Below, one piece after another: positions 60,796 to 64,000 of a stretch of DNA of 64,000 bases; the stretch's first letter is position 1; the number at the start of each line of letters is the position of its first letter. Location: assembly GCA_964484185.1 (NCBI GenBank), contig CAZAEQ010000012.1, positions 40,602 to 104,601 of the forward strand, in the 5' to 3' direction. The translations under genes and the position numbers were made by a program. The notes under the pieces are model-generated. The model worked only from the letters and a program-made list of their open reading frames with translations. It was not told where the DNA came from and searched no databases. The stretch is from F1-120-MAGs238 sp964484185 (GTDB lineage Bacteria; Planctomycetota; Phycisphaerae; Phycisphaerales; UBA1924).

Positions 60796-63585
60796 TCATG
60801 GACAGCCGATTGAGAAAGCGTCCACAAAATCCAGGTAATCAAAGAAGTCGATGACACCATCACTGTTGAAGTCCGCGCTGGCGGCGCCGGACGAGAAGGC
60901 ATCCACAAAATCCAGATAATCAAAGAAATCGACGGTGCCGTCGCAATTGAAATCCGCAGCGCAGCAGCCCGCACATTCATCGGGCACGCCGTCTCCATCA
61001 ACATCAGCGCTGGTCGGTGCGAAGATTGCCAGAGCTACGGCGATTCCGCCGCTGATCCCGTAGGCCAGGTCCGGGCGCCCATCGCCATTCAGGTCAGCAA
61101 GCTCTGATCCCGCGCCCGCAGTCGTCCCCGGACTGAACGCTGTCCCGGGACCAGGAAATGCCCCCGCGCCAGTGTTGCGCACTGCTCGAAATGCGCTCAA
61201 GTTAAGCCCCAGGCCAACAAGGTCGGGATCATTGTCTCCATCAAGGTCTCCCGCATGAATGTACTGACCCAGATTGGTAAAGAAAGATGGAGCGCCGAAT
61301 ACGCCGCCACCACCATTAAGAAGTACAGCGGATGCCCGTGGAGCATCTATGTTTGCAACCGCCGCATCAATGTCACCGTCGCTGTCAACGTCCGCAAGAG
61401 CAAGTCCAGACGGACCCGGTCCAGCAGCTGCATAAATCGGTGGCCCAAAAACTCCCGCCGTGTTTATGTAGACGCCAATGCTGCCACCTCCTCGAATGCA
61501 CACCACAAGATCAAGATCGGCATCAGCATCAACCGAGGCAGCTCGAATTTCGAATGGAATCAGCCCGGCTGGCAGCACCACGCCAGCAAAGGAAATCACC
61601 CCTCCGAGCGAGGTGTTGGTCAGAACCATCATGGTGCCAGTGGTGGCGTGTGTTGTTGCAAGATCAACATCCGTATCCCCATCAAAGTCGGCAGCAATAA
61701 CTCCATATGCAGGCGGTCCTGCTGGTAGGAACGGCCCCGAATACGCCGGGAACGTACCGATGCCGGTGTTCAACGCCACAATGACTCCGCCGGCAGCCCC
61801 AGCATTTGCGATCGCAAGATCAGTATCCCCGTCGCCATCGAAGTCCCCGGCCGCCAGATCTCTGAGACTCATCCCGGGTACGGTGTACACGTCCTCGGCC
61901 CCGAAGATCCCGGCGCCCGCATTCACCCGCACACCCAGAAGCCCGCCTCCCGGTGCTATGTACGCCAAATCTGTCAGACCATCACCGTTGAGGTCGGCGG
62001 CGGTCATGAACTCGGCGGTGAGCGATCCGCCATAAAAATCTGGTGTCGCAAACGTGAGCGGATGCGTATCGCAGATGTCAGGAACGCCATTGCCATTGCA
62101 ATCCGTCGCTGCTCCCGTGACGACATCGCATGAGTCCGGAATTCCATTGCCGTTGCAATCCGGCGCTGTGCCGTCTCGAACCTCGCACGAGTCCGGAATC
62201 CCATTGCCGTTGCAGTCCGTCTCCATGCCCGAAGCGATATCACAGGAGTCCGGAATGCGGTTCCGGTTGCAGTCGATGGCAGTGACAAGTCCGGTTTCGA
62301 TGGAATCGACCATATTATTTGAATTGCAATCAAATGTGACATCGAGCGCATCAACGTCGTCATTGGCCATGAACCCGGATCGCATCGTTTGGAGCCCCAG
62401 TTGTTCCGCTGTAATCCAGATGCGTGGCGGCAGGCCTGGTGCTGCCGGAGGCCAGAGAATGTCACCGGGTGAAATCGGAAGTCCGGGGCAGCCCCCCGGT
62501 CCGCTCGCCGGAAGTCCAATGACAGCAGATCCGCGCCGCACCGAGAAAAACACCATGTCTGTCCCGCCTCCCACCCAGGAAAACGGAATAACCGGCGGCT
62601 CAAACACTCCAGTGCCGTTCTCCCAGAGAATGAGCGCATCAAGATCGTCGGTTCCCACTCCAAACAGGTCGAGACCAAGCAACAATGCCGGTGCGAATAC
62701 AACCGGGACCACCGCCCCGGGCACTGTCATCAGCACATCTCCGCCGCTTGCAAACCCGTTGGCCAGCGCAGACCCGGTTCCAAAAACTCCCTCTAACGGA
62801 TCGAAAACGCCGAACCCGGAATCGAGCGAAAAATAGACGGGTGTCCCCAACGCAGCGCCGGGCGGTCCGACCACGGTATCTACATCGAGACCATCCAGAT
62901 TCGCAGCCAAGTCCGGCAATACCGGAAGGGCGACTGTTGGTTCGGGCAGTCCCACTCCCAGCACAGGCGGGAATGGCGGCGGTACGCCGTTGCCATCCAG
63001 CAGAATCGTGTTGCCTCCCGGTGGAAACAGAAGTCCGCAATTCGGTCCCGACCCAATCGTCAAGTCACGAAAAATGGCGGCGGCAACATTGCTTGGAGCA
63101 CCGGGTGGCGCGGACAGCGTGGCCACACTCGGAATTACCGGCATCGCAGGATTGCCCATCGCCCACTCATCCACTGAGAAAACCCACATGACCGTTGCCG
63201 GGGCCAAAGTCGGCACAACAGGCAAATCTGTGCCGTAAGAGAACGCATCTACCTCTACAAATCCTGGAATTCCCGCTGGCAATCCCGCGGCGCCAGGTGC
63301 CGCTGGCAAGAGCAATCCGCCAGGAGCAAATCCCGCTGACCGTTGAATGGCAGGTAGCGGTGGAGCCAAGCCGAATCCGGGAAGAAACAGCGGTGCCGGC
63401 GGCGTGAGAATGTCGCCTTCTGTAATAGGAAAGAATATGAACGAATCCGGAAAACCCTTGGGCGGCCCTTGGTAATCCACAGAAAATGTGGGCTGCGCTG
63501 CCGCGGCAGTTGCAAGGAAGATGGGTGAAAGCGAAGCGATCAACGAGCGGACGAGAACGGAAGATCCGTCTTGTAAGCCGAGCAT
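60796..63585 (-). CDS. FG-GAP and calcium-repeat protein with GC-type dockerin tag
   Basis: A 929-residue secreted protein, started at 63585 (MLGLQDGSSVLVRSLIASLSPIFLATAAAAQ), preceded by AAGGAGC. The first half is Pro/Gly/Ala-rich and beta-type. The middle has at least four calcium-binding repeats of the form DCNGNGIPDSC (thrombospondin type 3-like). The last third consists of FG-GAP/VCBS repeats (DLNGDGLTDLAYI, DFDGDGDTDLAIAN, DVDSDGDIDAAVAN) that should form an integrin-like propeller. The tag CCAADFNCDGTVDFFDYLDFV ... ends in IGCP. Structural adhesion or matrix role inferred. Confidence 0.88.
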   Translation of the reverse strand: MLGLQDGSSVLVRSLIASLSPIFLATAAAAQPTFSVDYQGPPKGFPDSFIFFPITEGDILTPPAPLFLPGFGLAPPLPAIQRSAGFAPGGLLLPAAPGAAGLPAGIPGFVEVDAFSYGTDLPVVPTLAPATVMWVFSVDEWAMGNPAMPVIPSVATLSAPPGAPSNVAAAIFRDLTIGSGPNCGLLFPPGGNTILLDGNGVPPPFPPVLGVGLPEPTVALPVLPDLAANLDGLDVDTVVGPPGAALGTPVYFSLDSGFGVFDPLEGVFGTGSALANGFASGGDVLMTVPGAVVPVVFAPALLLGLDLFGVGTDDLDALILWENGTGVFEPPVIPFSWVGGGTDMVFFSVRRGSAVIGLPASGPGGCPGLPISPGDILWPPAAPGLPPRIWITAEQLGLQTMRSGFMANDDVDALDVTFDCNSNNMVDSIETGLVTAIDCNRNRIPDSCDIASGMETDCNGNGIPDSCEVRDGTAPDCNGNGIPDSCDVVTGAATDCNGNGVPDICDTHPLTFATPDFYGGSLTAEFMTAADLNGDGLTDLAYIAPGGGLLGVRVNAGAGIFGAEDVYTVPGMSLRDLAAGDFDGDGDTDLAIANAGAAGGVIVALNTGIGTFPAYSGPFLPAGPPAYGVIAADFDGDTDVDLATTHATTGTMMVLTNTSLGGVISFAGVVLPAGLIPFEIRAASVDADADLDLVVCIRGGGSIGVYINTAGVFGPPIYAAAGPGPSGLALADVDSDGDIDAAVANIDAPRASAVLLNGGGGVFGAPSFFTNLGQYIHAGDLDGDNDPDLVGLGLNLSAFRAVRNTGAGAFPGPGTAFSPGTTAGAGSELADLNGDGRPDLAYGISGGIAVALAIFAPTSADVDGDGVPDECAGCCAADFNCDGTVDFFDYLDFVDAFSSGAASADFNSDGVIDFFDYLDFVDAFSIGCP

Positions 63586-64000
63586 GGGAAGCTCCTTGTG
63601 TTGCGCTGCGTTCAAAATGTCGAGAGACAAGCCGCCTTTCTGAAAGGCTTATTCTCACCTCCGCATGCTACCTGATACAAGTTGCACCAGCAACGGGAAA
63701 TGTGTATATTTTCATCAAGAATTCGGTGCATCATTGCGCATCGCTTATATTGAGAACATGTTCTCGATATGTGTCAAATGCGCCAGATGCCAACGTATAC
63801 CGAAAGAACCTCGGCCAGCAACTTGCTCTCTTTGCTCCACCCGCCCCCGCGGCACCGGACACTTCGCGCACTTATTCTGTCCGATACCGGTCCATACTTC
63901 GCACCAAACAAAAAATATTACCTTATAAATTGGTAATGAAAGCACGGTCCAAAACTGGGGGAAACACTGGGTGTACCGGAAGCTTTGCGCCCGCGATGCG
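63586..64000. other. 415-bp upstream region of the FG-GAP gene
   Basis: AT-rich by comparison with the genes. It contains the perfect palindrome GAGAACATGTTCTC (63752-63765) about 170 bp before the FG-GAP gene start and the inverted repeat ATTACC/GGTAAT (63917-63937). A frame of 87 codons at 63665-63928 has no recognised content. No RNA gene seen. Confidence 0.5.
63752..63765. promoter_or_regulatory. 14-bp palindrome GAGAACATGTTCTC
   Basis: A perfect 14-bp dyad in the promoter region of the FG-GAP dockerin gene. GAAC...GTTC half-sites resemble LexA-type boxes, but the spacing (2 bp) differs from the known 4-bp spacing. The regulator is unknown. Confidence 0.45.

Noticed and set aside
63665..63928. 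Plus-strand frame of 87 codons with several cysteines
   Set aside because: No ribosome site, no family pattern, and it covers the palindrome region; treated as non-coding.
1..64000. CRISPR array, prophage, integron or insertion sequence
   Set aside because: No spaced direct repeats with unique spacers, no integrase or transposase-like protein and no terminal inverted repeats were recognised.

Overview
The window looks like a piece of a Planctomycetota chromosome, most probably class Phycisphaerae. The main evidence is nine secreted proteins that end in the same paired EF-hand tag (core DFFDYLDFVDAFS, last residues GC), the 'GC-type dockerin' tail that I know from Phycisphaerales. One further secreted protein has a PEP-CTERM-like end (PAPGAF...SRRRR). 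Housekeeping genes are scattered among the others: gmk (5'-truncated by the window edge), guaB, tmk, lysS, pyrE, parB and uvrC. No plasmid, phage or transposon genes, no CRISPR array and no convincing tRNA or rRNA gene were seen.

Layout. 1-5.6 kb: end of gmk, then a four-gene minus-strand operon for a MacAB-TolC-like tripartite exporter. 5.7-8.6 kb: PEP-CTERM protein, dockerin protein, zinc-ribbon membrane protein. 8.9-11.7 kb: coiled-coil membrane protein, then a 10-bp tandem repeat containing a 100-N assembly gap and running into the start codon of a lipid A-type acyltransferase gene. 11.7-18.4 kb: VWA protein, M42-like peptidase, double DUF1080 protein, HAF-repeat dockerin protein, guaB. 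18.5-25.6 kb: aminotransferase, small lipoprotein, YjfB-like peptide, matrixin-like dockerin protease, tmk, response regulator, FmdB-like protein, Fe3+-type ABC ATPase. 25.6-32.2 kb: DciA-like protein, lysS, FAD protein, a secreted protein and a PPC-like dockerin protein.

32.3-42.7 kb: a soluble histidine kinase gene carrying two parS-like sites, parB, a winged-helix-like protein and pyrE. Then comes a stress-flavoured stretch: Dps-like protein, a stand-alone sigma-70 region 2, entericidin-like lipoprotein, PRC-barrel protein, a LuxR-type regulator with its PAS kinase, DUF3185, a degenerate HMA protein and DUF3309. 42.7-50.0 kb: a short UvrC, an M20 amidohydrolase, an Fe3+-type binding protein, a large DUF4175-like membrane protein and an MFS exporter. 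50.2-57.6 kb: four tandem dockerin-tagged genes (LamG-like, trypsin-like, reprolysin-like, subtilisin). 57.6-63.6 kb: an M14 carboxypeptidase-like protein and a 929-aa FG-GAP/calcium-repeat dockerin protein.

How it fits together. The recurring theme is export of degradative or adhesive proteins that share one C-terminal targeting or anchoring module, although no cohesin, sortase or exosortase gene lies inside the window. The second theme is the mid-window set of small stress and envelope genes. All functions are inferred from motifs read by eye; no database search was run.
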